From positions 9,012,501 through 9,076,500 of the forward strand of contig CM076944.1 in NCBI GenBank assembly GCA_039566865.1: 64,000 nucleotides of DNA. Direction: 5' to 3'. The notes under the pieces are model-generated. The model ran no database searches. It worked only from the letters and a program-made list of their open reading frames with translations, and was not told the origin of the DNA. Below, piece by piece: positions 31,905 to 44,117 of this stretch. The DNA comes from Aurelia coerulea (Eukaryota; Cnidaria; Scyphozoa; Semaeostomeae; Ulmaridae). A program made the translations under genes and the position numbers. Positions within the stretch are counted from its first letter, which is position 1. Each line of letters begins with the position of its first letter.

Positions 31905-33362
31905 CTAGTCAATCAAATTTGCAACAATTAGGCAATTGTAGGGATTGTTAATTATGACTTCATACTGATTTTGATTCTTAGTTATTATCCAGCGTCCCCC
32001 ATTAGTTTGATTAGTTCATCCCTCCTGACCGACAATGCTTTTTCAGTCCTGGTAATATGAAATTTGGTGGCGTGCTGCCATTCGCACGCCTTAAATATTT
32101 TAGGCGTGCGATTGCGTGCGATCCAAAAAAAGTGTTTTATCGTTGTTTAGGGCATTTAATAGCCTTCTAAAGGTCATAAAATGCTGGAACAGCTCATCGT
32201 TGTCAAAACAGATTAAGTGAAAAAAGACAGACATTCTCCAATTCAATGAAAACGATTACATCATTTTTTGAATTAAATTAGAAATAAATCGAGAATACCA
32301 AGCGTAATGTACTCCTACGGTCAATGCACCCTCTTGCCTAAAGCTCGATATAGTTCAATCTTGGAGCAATTAAATCCAAAGGGAACCACAAAAGTTGGGG
32401 CTTGTTATTTCGATTTTAAAACTGTATATGGTTTCCTTCGTGGTCTTCCATGACATTTCGTCTTGAGCATGGAATCTTGTTCTTGAAAAAGCTGTTGCAG
32501 AATTGTTGATGACTTGTTGATCACCATCCAGAAAAAAGCATATTGCCCCAGCCCCCAAGATAAAATCGCTATTATGATGTACCACAACGGCAACGGTGCT
32601 CAGAGAGGCCAGAACTGTTGATCAAGTTACAACTTGAAACTGTTTGTCTCGAGGGGTATTTCTCGTATTTCGCTCCCAAAAATCTCGTACACTTTCGGCA
32701 AGCCCGTTTGTTTTCAAGAAAAAACCCATCAAAAATCCTTTTTTCCGAAAAATCTTGCATGCTGTTCCGAAAGAGTGAAATCCCCCTCCGTTAGTTAAAC
32801 GAGCATTTGATGACTACGTGGTACACGTTTTGAGTTTGGCGCGGCATTCAAGAGGTTAGAAATCCAAAGGAAACCTGAAAACTTCATATCTTAGCAAAAT
32901 GATCCCAGCAAGAAACCGTGCGAAAGAATTGCTAAAAGCAAGGGCGAACACAATCATTCTGTCAGCGTCAGAAGCGGACTGGCCCACCGGGACACCGGGA
33001 AATTTCCCGGTGCGCCCTTTGCCTCAAGTTTGTTTTTCAAAAAAACTTGTTATTCTAAAAGGCAAACAAAACAATCATCGTACAGAACTAAAAATGATTA
33101 CAGCCATCAATTGACCTGTCAGAAAGTAATAAATATTTTTCATGTATTCCAATGCAAATGCAGTGCAGTCCATTTAGATGAGAATCTTCTCTTTCTCAAA
33201 AGCAAATTGTGTATAAAGAAGCCTTTATTATTCATAATGGGGCATTTTCCGACCTTGTAAATGGTCCTCGAGATTCCTTTAAAACCGAAGAGAAGATAGC
33301 TGGGTATAGGTTGGGTAAAAATTTTCCGAGAAATGTCAAATCTTCCATTTTAGCACTGGCAA

Positions 33363-33620
33363 GCATGATATCATCGGGAGATGCATTCTAAGCCAAAGTA
33401 AATAATCTTTCTTCAAAAAGTTTCCTCGCGCTCTGATTCATAGGATAACTGTCACACAACTTTCAAGTTTTCTTGTCGCTCATGCAAGCATGATATTGGG
33501 AAATGCATTCTAAGCCAAAGTAAAGGATCTTTCTTCAAACATTTTCCTCGTGCTCTGACTGATTCATAGGATAACTGTCACAAAACTATCAAAGTTGTCT
33601 TGTCGCTAGTGACAAGCATT
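33363..33620. repeat. Direct repeat, two units of about 122 bp (third core at 34393)
   Basis: Units begin GCATGATATC and GCATGATATT, share GCATTCTAAGCCAAAGTAAA and TTCATAGGATAACTGTCACA, and a third partial unit follows the LINE fragment. The LINE therefore inserted into this array. Confidence 0.75.
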
Positions 33621-33624
33621 TGTT

Positions 33625-34393
33625 TGTCATCTTATTTTAATTCAATCAAATTTTAGCTTCTAAATAGAAACTAATCTAAATCGAATATTTAAACATACTA
33701 TTGACAATGATTGATAATACATATTTAGATCATTAGCAACAAATACTACACTTGCAAGTTGGCCCATCCCATTGTTTTATTAGTCTCTTAAATGTTTGAA
33801 TGTTTTCGGCTAATTTAATATTTTTGGGTAAAGCATTCCAAATTTGTGGTCCTAACGATAAGAGGCTTTTTGAACCAAAAGTAACTTGATTTGGTCTATG
33901 ATGGATTAATTCGTTTTGGTTCCTTGCTGACCTTGTTGGTTGTTTTAGTTTGAAAATATCCTGCATAAAAGGAGGATTTAGTTTTGAGACAGTTTTATAG
34001 ATTTCAATACAAAGAGTTCTGAGACGGCTGATTCTCATCGTGCATTTCCCAGCCTTGGAAAGTAAGTCGTCATAAGAGCTTGTAGAGTCATTGTAAAGAA
34101 ATCTAAGAGCTCGCTCGTGGATCTTCTCAATTTTTTTCGCTGATTTTTCAGAGGAAAAATGCCAGACCAAAGGGCAGTAATTAAAATTTGAAAAAACGAA
34201 GCTTTGGACCAATATCTCTTTGGCTTTAAATTCCATAAAGTCTTTTCAGTGCGTTTAGCTGCGCAGCGGCTTTCCTACATAGATCGGAAATGTGGTCGTC
34301 AAAGGTTAGTCTGTGATCGATTTTTACCCCCAGAAGTTTTACTGCATTTTCAGATTGAATTTGTTTGCCTTTTATGGTTAGTTTTTCCCCATG
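33625..34393 (-). mobile_element. 5'-truncated LINE fragment inside the hAT-like element
   Basis: RT C-terminus: AVKLLGVKIDHRLTFDDHIS, then after a one-base frameshift FSNFNYCPLVWHFSSEKSAK and SLLSLGPQIWNALPKN, ending TCKCSICC. It interrupts copies of a short repeat whose GCATTCTAAGCCAAAGTAAA core is found at 33386, 33508 and 34409. Confidence 0.85.
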
Positions 34394-35427
34394 CATGATA
34401 TTGGGAGATGCATTCTAAGCCAAAGTAAAGGGCGTGGCCCCGAAAATTTTCCTGCGGGCCTAGCCCCCAGACCCCTTCATTTCACTAGCTCCTCCACTTA
34501 ATTTACCCTGGCCACGCCGCTGCCCGGACCCCATTTTTAGGCCATTCCACGGTCCATGGTGAGGGGTTTAAAAAGATGTCATGAGATAGTTTTGAATAAA
34601 ACTGATTCTCTTCAACACACAGTTTTTCGGGGCCCGTTCACTAACCCCAAAGTTAAGCAGCTTGACCATGACCACCTATTGGCGCCCTTTTGGTTGATTT
34701 TCCCGGTGGGTTAAATGGTAGCCAGTCCGCCACTGGTCAGCGTAAATAATTATCTTTCCCATTCTATCTTCATGATCAAGTTTCTAAATTTCAAACCAAT
34801 GAACAAAACTCATGATGCTCACATTTTTCCCACGATAGTTTGTAAAGGCTTCGCAAGTGTAGGCCAACGAGTAGTTTTGCTAAAATAACATGGAAAGGTT
34901 TGGTTGTTTTCTTTCAAGTGCTTACGAGTTCTGTGCTCTGATGCCTTTCTTTAATCTGCTAATGACTTTGTGGAATCTATATTCATTTTGAATTCATCTT
35001 CACACTTCATCATATAAGACAACAGGAAAAGTGGATTGCCCAGCTCTCCCCGTCTGCCGCTTGGTAATTTTGGTAGTATGGACCAATAAGGATGACGTGG
35101 CGATTGAAAAACACTACAAAATTTTGGAAACTTTCCGAAGGCAAACAAACCAACGTAAAAACATATCATTATTCGCCAAGAACCACATAGAAACTATGAA
35201 AGTCCAGCTAGGAAGAGTATGTTTGAGCGTGCGATAAAACGCACGTCTTGGAAATTTCAGGCGTGTGTGGAGGCGTGCGCGTGCGATCGCACGCCTAATA
35301 TTACCAGGACTGCTGTTCTGCATTTCATCATCCGCTCTCCTATAACAGGTCTTATTTTGCTGCAAAAAAGATATGTGCAATTCAATTAATTGTCACTAGG
35401 CTCCGAAATGTTGTTGGGAAAAAGTCA

Positions 35428-35560
35428 GATTCCATCTTCCTCTTCAAGGTGTTTACGCAGATCTTGAATTGAAATACCTGGCTTGCTTTGGCGCAGATTT
35501 ACTAACAATGTTCTCCTGTAAAAGTTTAGCCTGCCCATTTTGTTGACAACTATAAAAATT
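35428..35560 (-). pseudogene. Tc1/mariner transposase N-terminal fragment (right arm)
   Basis: Minus strand encodes RTLLVNLRQSKPGISIQDLR and HLEEEDGI, nearly identical to the left-arm copy, and stops being homologous at 35428 after the codons for DGI. Confidence 0.75.
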
Positions 35561-35712
35561 ATACCTCCCGACGACTGCTTGTTAATGCCCTGTCTGTTTC
35601 GCAAGCGATTTTCGCACATGTGTATGTCGCACAAAATCTTTCAAAATCGCACAAAATCGTATTGGCCATTTCATACGAAAACAGTGTTAAGTTACTTATG
35701 GCGTGTACTGTA

Positions 35713-36696
35713 TGTAATGTAGTTAGTTTTAGCTATGACTTTGCATGGATCATTATCATCATCATCAAGAACCTTGACTTTCAGATTACCAAAAAATTAA
35801 AAACTTGAGTATCCACTTTAAGTTTATTGTTACAATATATTGTAATTCGTTACTCAGTAGTACATGAGAAATATATTATAAAATATACACAAGGTGTTGA
35901 ATCCCTCTCTCAAAGAACCAGTCAGAGCCCTTTGAAGACCTGTTACCAGGGAAATCAAAATTGTACATCTAGCGCGCGGAACAAAGAAACTCGTAGGCAG
36001 TGGGATAATTCAAATTGCACAGACTTTTTCGCTGTGAAGATGATGACCTTTTGCACTCTTGCAAAAATTTTGAATTGGAATAAGTCAAATTTTTCCGCCT
36101 TGTTGAGATTCACCTTAGGAGCATGAACAGGCCAGACTGCTTTTTATGTTGTGCACGTGGAAGATCTTCCGCGCGCAATTTCAAATATAACAAAGGAACA
36201 ACAATAGGACCATTCTTCTTAAAACAATAGCCAGGCGCACATCTTCCGTGGGCACTTTGCAAACTTATCAGTCTGGTGAACAGGAAATAAAAAGACGAAT
36301 TCAAAACACAGCGTAACAATTGCACGCTTTGTGCAAATTTAAGGCTAAAAATTCAATTTCCTATTAACTATTTTGTGGGTAAAGGTTCACCTCAGGCCAC
36401 AAAGTAACTCTGGCCAGAGCTCATTTCATATTTTTCAATTGGCTCTGGCCAGAGTAGCCAGAATCGGCACCCTCTTGTTTTTTATATTGTGCTTGCAACA
36501 GCTGTCTGCTATCTCGCACACGCAGGAACTTAGGGGTTTTCAATCTCAGTCATGCAGTTGAAATTAAACAGCAGATCATTATTGTAACCTACTGTTCTCA
36601 ATCATGTGGCGAAATCTTGAGCCATCTCAACTGGCTTATGCTTGCACGTCGCAAAAAAGTCTCGTCTTCTGTTCGGTCCTATAAAGATGGATGTTG
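35713..36696. other. No feature recognised
   Basis: A small inverted repeat of ctctggccagag near 36410 and 36456; otherwise nothing. Confidence 0.45.
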
Positions 36697-36699
36697 TTA

Positions 36700-37427
36700 A
36701 GGCCCTGTTACACTGCAAGGATATTCTGTTGGATATTCCATAAATAGATGTGATGAAGTATTTGATCGCATATTCTTTTGATATCTTGGGTTCAGCAGAT
36801 TTTAGTTACAATAATCGTTTAGTGGAGAAAGCTCATTCATTTAGAAAGTGCGCGCTATTTCAATTCTGGAGGCCCAGATACGACGACATAAAGAGTCCTT
36901 GTTTGCTCTATTATTGCCACGTTTTCCGGCATCATTCATGCGAATTCACTAGAAAATGATGGGAGGTGGAAGCCTACTACTACTTTCTCGAAGGTGTCAG
37001 GCTTGATGCAATGATGCTTACAAACTACCTAGCATTGGAAAATTTCAGGTCAGATTTCCAAGGTTAAAGTTCTCCTCAAGTTCATTTAAGTCTATTCTGA
37101 ATGAGAACGTCTTTCTTTCACCAGCAAACGACGAAAGATGTTCTTCAAAACTTGCCAGGTAGTTACCATATGACGTCACCAGACAGTCAGCATCTCTCAT
37201 GTCTTTGTTCCTGCAACTCGGATATTTGGAATAAAATCAAATTGATTTCATTTTATTCCCAGCAAGATCGGATATTTTTTTCCTTCTCGTTTATTGGTCT
37301 TTTTATCCATTGGAATATCCTTGGGCATGTTACACTGCAAGATATCTGATGGATAGGCCTCTATGCTATGCTATTATGGAATATCTCAAGAATATCCGAA
37401 GAATATCCTTGTAGTGTAACAGGGCCT
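36700..37427. mobile_element. Harbinger-like MITE, TTA-flanked
   Basis: The ends AGGCCCTGTTACACT and AGTGTAACAGGGCCT are inverted with TTA at 36697-36699 and 37428-37430. GGATATTC-rich subterminal repeats follow, and an extra internal copy (atgttacactgcaagatatc) lies near 37328. The 3-bp TTA duplication suggests PIF/Harbinger. Confidence 0.75.
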
Positions 37428-37522
37428 TTAAGATTATATCAGTTATGCCAAAACATCAGAATTATCCCTGACCAAGTTTAACAACTCTCAATGCATTGTA
37501 ATAGATTTACGTGCAAGTTATC

Positions 37523-37907
37523 GGGTCATTCCATTTAATAAGCGTACACCCCGGTCGGAAGATGTAATTCCAAGGGGGTCAGAAATATTCTCAGTTTTTG
37601 CGAATCCGAGGGGTTCCAAAGTGACAAAAACAGGGTCGGAAGAAGAAATCCTAGGGGTGACTTGAAATAACTGAGTGAAATCCGAGGGTTAGATTGGAGT
37701 AACTGTAAATCCAACCACCTGGATAGAAAATTCCAGTCTTCCGTCCCCGTGTTACTACTGTTTTAGTCAAAAATCCAAGGGTGTTTTCGTAAAAAAGCAT
37801 GTAAATCCAGGGGCTTTAATGTAAAAATTTTATGTAAATCCGTGGGGTTTTTCCTTTTTCAAAAATCTTCCGTCCCGGGGGTATGCTTTTTAAATGGAAC
37901 GTCCCAT
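37523..37907. repeat. G-rich element with inverted ends and internal iterated motif
   Basis: cattccatttaataagcgta at 37527 and its inverse tgctttttaaatggaacg near 37900. Inside, units containing aaatccgaggggt/aatccaaggg recur every 30-40 bp. Confidence 0.65.
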
Positions 37908-38529
37908 CACGAAATCAAAACTCTACTGCGCTGCTGCGGAGCCTGATGCAATACTAAAATGGGCCTAAAACTAAAATGGCGGCGAGGAAGATGTAAACAA
38001 AAGAGATTCCTTCTGTTTAGTGACATCTTTCTGTCCGGAGGTCGTTTTCTGAAGCATACTTACTCTTGCAGCCATATTTCAGCGCAGCAGTTATCCCTCA
38101 AGATAGTGAAAGAAACCTTTTATATGCTCATAAATAAATTGCACTGTATTTCACGCCTTCCTTCTCAACTCTATCGACAAAACTACCCCTAGCCTCGTAA
38201 TCAATTTCAATTTACCAAAGGGAATCAGGGAATCGGAGAACAGAGGAGCAATTGAATAAAGGAGCAATGGAAATGACTCGCAGTATTTTGATCCATTATT
38301 GATGATGAAAGGAAACGTTGCACAAACTACGCGAATTTTTTGAAAGAAACTAAGCATTCGGGCCAGTGCTGAACGTTTCTTAAAATTATCCGATTCTGAG
38401 TACTCAGAGTTTCTTACGAGTTTCTCAAAAGTTCCATACCATAACAATCCTCATGTTCACTACCTGTTCCCTCGAAAAAATTTCAAAACAAGGTTTTTTC
38501 AAGCCTTTCCAATGCTTGGAAATTCTTTT
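37908..38529. other. No feature recognised
   Basis: Unique-looking sequence; no supported gene. Confidence 0.45.
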
Positions 38530-38890
38530 TCCTTATTCATATAAATTCTACAATAAATCTTACATTCTACTATACCGTCCTAAACACTATACAACACTAC
38601 AGGGACAGGGACGATGCCAAGGGTAGCGAAATACAATGACTACCACATGGCCAATAAAAAGACATGCAATGCTAAACTACATACAACTCAATACACTACG
38701 GACAATTAAAACCTAATGGAAACTATACTCTAGATTCTGTCTAACATTAGATGTCCGGTCAGGTATGCGTATTCTCAATGCTATCGCTTGTTGGGCACAT
38801 TGGGTTTATGGTATCCCTGAAATTATGCTTGAATTTATGGAAATTCAACTTACTGAGACCAACCCCAAGTTGAGTAAGATAGGATAATCC
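38530..38890 (-). mobile_element. LINE 3'-end fragment, second family
   Basis: Shares most of its length with 48440-49195, including ttgttgggcacattgggttt and gaccaaccccaagttgagta. In that longer copy the coding strand is minus. Only the 3' part is left here, next to another LINE fragment. Confidence 0.7.
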
Positions 38891-39912
38891 AATTTCATTT
38901 CATTTCATTTTAAATTATTTATACAGGGTAAAAACATTCAGTTCATACGGAAAAAGAAACTGCTTTACAATGTGCCCTGTTAAAACAGAAAAGAAAAACA
39001 AAAAGAAAAAGAAAAAAAATTAATTACTCAATAAACTCCAAATTCTACTTAACACATTGTCAGATAAATTCCCTAAAAAAACCTAATTTTAATTATTCCT
39101 ATCCAAACGAAAAAAGGAAATTAAATTGCAACAGAAAGGAAAATCGATTGACTATGTTCTTGATGGAAGGAAGTACGTAAAGTTTGTTTTATAATCCTTC
39201 CTTTAGTTTTAACTTGAAGTTTGATAGCGAGGGAGACAGTTTGATTTGGTGATCTAGACTATTCCAAACGGTAGCCCCTCGATATGCAAATGACTTTTGT
39301 CCATTGTTTGCTCTAAACAAAGGAAGTTTCAAGTCAGTTTCGGTGTTTCTTAGCGTCCTCATTGCCTGTTCACGCTGTCTTTGAAACATTTGGGCCATAT
39401 AGTCTGGGCAAAGTTGGTTAACAGATTTGAAAACAGTAGTTGCCGTTTCAAACCTGATCAGCTCTTTAACTGTTAACCAGCCCAGACCTTTAATAAGGGG
39501 CAAGGAGTGTGCATCATAAGCACTATTTGTCACAATACGGGCAGCGCGATTTTGAAGAATTTGCAATCTTTTTAAGTTTGCCTCAGTGCAACATCCCCAT
39601 ACCGTGCAACAGTATCGTAGATAGGGTTCGACTATACTTCTGTACATGGTTTTTACCGTACTGAGTGGGACGTACCTCTTTGCATATCTCAGCATCCCTA
39701 TCCCTCGCGAAATCTTCGCAGCAATAATGTTGATATGTTCCTTCCAACCTAATGTTTTGTCAATTTGTATTCCAAGATACTTAGCTTCGTTTATCATCGG
39801 GACAACTTCGTCGTCAATAACAAACTTAGGGCTAATGACATCACTGTTAGAAATGTTCTGGAGGTTTGCCCTGCTACCGATAAGCATAGCTTGAGTTTTC
39901 GTAACATTTGAT
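38891..39912 (-). mobile_element. 5'-truncated LINE fragment with intact RT C-terminus
   Basis: An open frame of about 230 codons (39887-39189): AKYLGIQIDKTLGWKEHIN, IVEPYLRYCCTVWGCC, LQILQNRAARIVTNS and FAYRGATVWNSLDHQI, a LINE RT thumb and C-terminal region. The 3' end has an ATGAA-type tail near 38895-38915. Broken at the 5' end at about 39912. Confidence 0.88.
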
Positions 39913-40476
39913 CATGAATTCCAAATTGCTCAAGTACCTTCCGAGTAATGAGACAGGAAACGAACAAAAATGAAGTAAAAATTTGCCAAGGTTTCCCTCT
40001 CTAAGTTATATTTTCCCAGAACTGGAGTTTCTTAATCTTTTGGTGATTTGGGGTTGAATTCCTTATAAGCGATTTCTGATAAAAACTACATGTAGTATAC
40101 GATTGCAGAATCTTCAAGAACCAATATTAAATTAAAAACATAAGATCCTTTTGGATGATTACAAAGTCTGTCATGAGCTAAGCAAGCATAAGAATATCTG
40201 AATATTGATTTCTTCATAACCCCAAAAGATCGTGGATGCTGTTTTTAGCTACAGTCAGAGAGATGAGCGTTGCTGCTAAAGTCGCCTTCAATAGAAAGTC
40301 AAGCTCCTTGTATAAGAACGAGAATCGCCTCGCAAAAAATCAAAAGTAATTACTCCTAGTTTGCTCAGTTCGTGCATGAAACTATTGGTGCATCTGTCTC
40401 AAATCAGATGTCATGTGAGATTTACGATAACGCAAAATTACTTATTCAGAACCCTGCAGAACGTTCCAATTGTTAC
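39913..40476. other. No feature recognised
   Basis: Upstream of the truncated LINE; AT-rich, no coding signal. Confidence 0.45.
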
Positions 40477-40478
40477 TA

Positions 40479-40865
40479 CACTCATTTTTTTTATAAGAAA
40501 CCGCTTATAAGAAACGGTAGGTTCAGTTTTTCGAAAGCTAAGAAACAACCCTACCTGAATTGAAAAAAGCTAAGAAACTTCTGTCATTTTCAGTTTTAAT
40601 TTTCCTATCACACTCAAAAATATTTTGACATTGCACAGTTAAAGCAACTGTTTGGACAATATTTTGAGTGCGAATCATGTTATTTATTTGTTTTGAGATC
40701 TTACTAAGTAACTTGGGAGCCCTTTATACAAGACAAAATCAACTCTAAACTTCTGGCAATAAAAATATAAGAAACACGTAAGAAAGTTTTGGTAGCAAAA
40801 TGGCCCAAAAATTTAAGAAACTGCCTACCAGCCCCGGACCTTAGTTTCTTATAAAACAATGAGTG
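40479..40865. mobile_element. MITE with CACTCATT ends
   Basis: cactcattttttttataag and its inverse cttataaaacaatgagtg, TA on both sides (40477-40478, 40866-40867). Interior cttataagaaacggtaggtt resembles parts of the 23673 MITE and of 43195-43260. Confidence 0.78.
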
Positions 40866-40867
40866 TA

Positions 40868-41621
40868 TTCGCGGGCATCTAATTTGAGACAAGCAGTCAC
40901 GAAAATAACCTCTGTGCAGAATCGTATGCATGAAGATGTTTTGGTTCAGTGTGATCACGTGCCTTCCCCAGTCAATGGCGCCATTGTTTGCTGAGATTCT
41001 GCACCGTTCCTCTCAACTTCACCTGCGACATTTGCATCTGTAGCTGTGTAGGAGGGAGGTCCTTCTGGGTGATGCTGCGAATACTACCCTCTGTGCAGGC
41101 TGCCGGTTACATCATCCTCTAAAGTTGACTTATTTGCATAATGAGTGCTATCAATAAGTGGCTAATGATGCGTTCGTTCTAGAAAACGATTGTTTTAACA
41201 TAATTAAGCTGCTAATGAAGTCAAGAACGTGCCAATTCTGGGTAAAATTTGTTGTGCCAGGGTAAACATCATGGTGATTTATCCATCTTATGGTGTCAAA
41301 TCTGTCTAACATGAAATAAGCCGACGTCAAATGTTGCTATAGGATCGCGGGAAACTTCTGTCTTGTGTGCGTTTTATGTGCGCTTTCTTTATTTCAGTGC
41401 CAATTAGCAGAGATAAAACGTTAATCAATCGCTTTAACGAGCGTGACGGAAGTGGGTTACTTACTTTCTTTCTTTCTGACTTTCTTTCTTACTTTCTGAC
41501 TGACTGACATCGAAGTCCCTTCTTAGATTACAAAGTGGACTTTGTAATCAAAAATGAATTCAAAGCTTGTTATCCTAATAGGTGTGCCAAAAAACGTTGG
41601 CAGGCCACGATAAATATCCGG
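40868..41621. other. No gene; microsatellite and a MITE scrap
   Basis: Besides the CTTT tract, ggtgtgccaaaaaacgttgg caggccacgataaat near 41580 looks like a remnant end of the GGGTGCGCC MITE family. Confidence 0.4.
41461..41510. repeat. (CTTT)n/(CTGA)n microsatellite
   Basis: tactttctttctttctgact and continuation to gactgactgac. Confidence 0.8.
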
Positions 41622-41935
41622 GGGGGGGGGGAGTACTTGACTTTCAATTGTACGGGGGTGTGCACTCCAAGCAAAGAAATTTTCACCCGGCTTTAGAAAT
41701 CTTCCCTCGAAATGATAGCCGGCTTTAGAACAAATCGGCGAAAAACATACCCCAAAACGCAAAAATCGGTGAAAAGCATACCCCAAAACGTAAAAATTCG
41801 TCGAAAAACAATGAAATAGCACTTTTGACAACCGGCAATAGAAAAATTGCCTTCTTTTGATACCCGGCGCTAGAAAAAAGAGGCGAAAACGATACCCGGA
41901 AAGGAGTGCACATCCCGTCACCAAAATATACTTAG
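41622..41935. repeat. G/C-run bounded minisatellite, copy of the 59330 unit
   Basis: Units with aaaacataccccaaaacg and ccggctttagaa; flanked by ggggggggggagtactt and by gagtgcacatcccgtca. Matches 59330-59606 in inverse orientation. Confidence 0.75.
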
Positions 41936-43422
41936 TACCTCAGTTACAATCTTTGTTTCGAAGACACTGAAAATGATAAAGAAAATCGATGTTGAATATA
42001 ACTGAATGTAACAAAACGGCAACCCTGACCTACATTATTGCATGCCAGTCCATGTTGACGGGATTTTCTTGCCAAGAGTTCACTTTTGTATTTATTATGT
42101 ATGTGGAAAAGCAGCAGAAAACTTTTAAGAAAACATGAGCCTTTGGCTTCAGCAGCAAGGGCTGCTCAAACTTGTTAGTCTTCACCGGAAAGAATTCGAC
42201 AGCTCAACTTGATATGCTGGATCAGCCCTTGCTCTAAATTCTGCCTCAAATTAGTTGCCACGTCAAATTTACACTGAAGAAAAATCACTCTTGCAAACGC
42301 TTCAGTTCTCATCATTCGCGAGCATTTTCATGTGACACCTTATTCAAGCAGATTACAGATCACAGGCTCCTATTCAACCAGCATCCCTTGCACGTATACC
42401 ATCTCTTGGCTGGCCTTTAATGTCGCCATTTTCATGGCCCATAAAAATGGCGATAACAAAAGTCAGCCTGGAATATAGCACACTGAGTCTGGAATAAGTG
42501 ACATTTTCCTTGATAGTCTAGAGTAGCGTCACCGCTTAGTAAGGGAAAATAATTTTCAGGAAGTAAAAAAACTGGGATTGCGCGGGAAATATTTGCTGAC
42601 GTCAGTTTGAACATAATTTCTCCTTCACTGAAGTTTCAGTTTCTTTGCATCGAAGCCCTACGAGATAATTCTAGCCCTACGATTAAGGTGGATCTGCACT
42701 TAAGGTGGCTCACTACTGAAATTTTCAAAATGACGAAAGAGCGATAAGGTGGCTCGCTACCAATAACATTTTCACACACTTGGTGTCCTTTCCCTCATGA
42801 TAAGCCGCCAGGGGTCTATTCGAGGATCTACAGTACGCCTTCCTTTGTTTACACCTGCAACTTTTGCAAATCAGTTACATAATACCCTTGTTCGTAATCG
42901 CCAACTGCTTTGCAATGGCATGCCAATCAAATGTAATGCAAAATCAGCCCCCTGCCTCTCATCGCCTTGCGTATATTTAAAAAGCTAATTTCTAAGTCCG
43001 ACACAAGAAAATAAACTGATTCTTTTATCATTTGATTTCAAAAAATAAAATCGAATATAACATATCAATATTTAAAATCGTTGGTGCGTGATTAATCATT
43101 TTCAAAAATAAATTTACATGTTCTCTTCAGAGGAACTTAATAATGATCACTTTTTTACCCGTGCCAGAGCCTACTTTTTCTTGGTACAGTAGTGTCCCGC
43201 ATATAAGAAACAACCCTGTCAATTTCAAGTCTGATGTGATTCTTATTAAATGAGTTAAAATTCAAATCAGGGCAAAGTTTCTCATTAAAAAAAATCATAT
43301 ACTTTTGATTAACTACTCAGACACCAGCTGAGTAGTGATAAAAACAATTATTTTGATTTGCATTTGTAAATTTTCCCTTCCATGAAATGATATAGATATT
43401 CCACGTGTCGAAATAATCAAAT
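41936..43422. other. No feature recognised
   Basis: ttaaggtggctcactac and ataaggtggctcgctac near 42708 and 42747 are a short direct repeat. Nothing else supported. Confidence 0.4.
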
Positions 43423-43596
43423 ACAATAGGGTAACAGACGATTGCGCTAAAAGATGGCGGCGAGGAATTTTTTACAAATATGCATTGCGTTTCAATAAAG
43501 TTTCTTTGATGATTCTATAGGAATTCGATTAAAGAACTCGGTGCATTTTGGTAAAAAATTCCTCGACGCCATCTTTAGCGCAGTCGTCTATTTTAG
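43423..43596. mobile_element. Small foldback with GCGCTAAAGATGGCG arms
   Basis: gacgattgcgctaaaagatg at about 43437 pairs with catctttagcgcagtcgtc at about 43571; the arms continue through gcgaggaattttttac. Ends approximate. Confidence 0.7.
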
Positions 43597-43648
43597 ACCT
43601 GCCTATGCAGCTCTAGAGTTAGCTATTTACCTCCTTCAACTAACTTTA

Positions 43649-44117
43649 AAGGACAAGTCCGGCGTTGGTATGATTGATGATAAAATACAAGATAATACTG
43701 GTATGAATGATGTATGATACTTTTTTCCACTATTTTCGCCTTCTCCTTGTGAAATTACGTATACAAATGAGCAAATTGAACGAAGTGATGTCATATCACG
43801 CAAAAGAAAACGAGGCTGTGCGATTGTTCTTTCGCCTCTCAATCGCTTCTAGCCTCTTTATTGGGTACTTGTGCATAGAAAATGGCACGAGAACACGATA
43901 AAGAGGCTTGCAACGATAAAGAGGCGAAAAAGAAATCGCACAGCCTCGTTTTCGTTTGTGTGATATGACGTTACTTCGCTCAAATTGCTTATTTGAATGC
44001 GTAATTTCACAAGGAGAAGGCGAAAAATAGTGAAAAAAGTATCACACATCATTCATAGCAGTATTATCTTTGATCTTGTATTTTATCATCAATCATACCA
44101 ACCCTGGTCTTGTCCTT
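43649..44117. mobile_element. Long-arm foldback with AAGGACAAG tips
   Basis: The arms of about 210 bp pair nearly throughout (tttcgccttctccttgtgaa against ttcacaaggagaaggcgaaa). TTTAAAGGACAAG is present at both tips, consistent with a TA target. Confidence 0.85.

Larger units (their letters stand above)
32969..34735. mobile_element. hAT-like non-autonomous element, 8-bp TSD GTCAGCGT
   Basis: The ends CAGAAGCGGACTGGC and GCCAGTCCGCCACTG are inverted; GTCAGCGT stands at 32961-32968 and 34736-34743. An 8-bp duplication and CAG-type tip are hAT features. The interior is a short tandem repeat and a LINE fragment; no transposase frame. Confidence 0.88.
32044..35312. mobile_element. 3.3-kb TIR element (CAGTCCTGGTAATAT ends)
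   Basis: CAGTCCTGGTAATAT at 32044 and ATATTACCAGGACTG ending 35312 are inverted copies, each followed by ggcgtgc/gcacgcc-rich subterminal repeats. I could not find a matching target duplication. No transposase seen. Contains the hAT-like element at 32969-34735. Confidence 0.6.
28623..35710. mobile_element. Tc1-like composite: long inverted ends enclosing 7.1 kb
   Basis: The left end CAGTACACGCAATAAGTAAC and the right end (inverted) CAGTACACGCCATAAGTAAC each have TA outside (28621-28622, 35711-35712), the Tc1/mariner signature. Homology continues inward: the right arm is 35428-35710 and the left arm 28623-29320 (longer because of a nested MITE). Both arms run into the start of a transposase gene. 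The interior holds the BEN-domain gene, a 3.3-kb TIR element and a hAT-like element. Either one element with cargo or two inverted Tc1 remnants that happen to flank the locus. Confidence 0.6.

Noticed and set aside
31375..31908. Plus-strand open frame of 177 codons
   Set aside because: Antisense shadow of the acidic, Ser-rich BEN-gene exon; low-complexity and no family.
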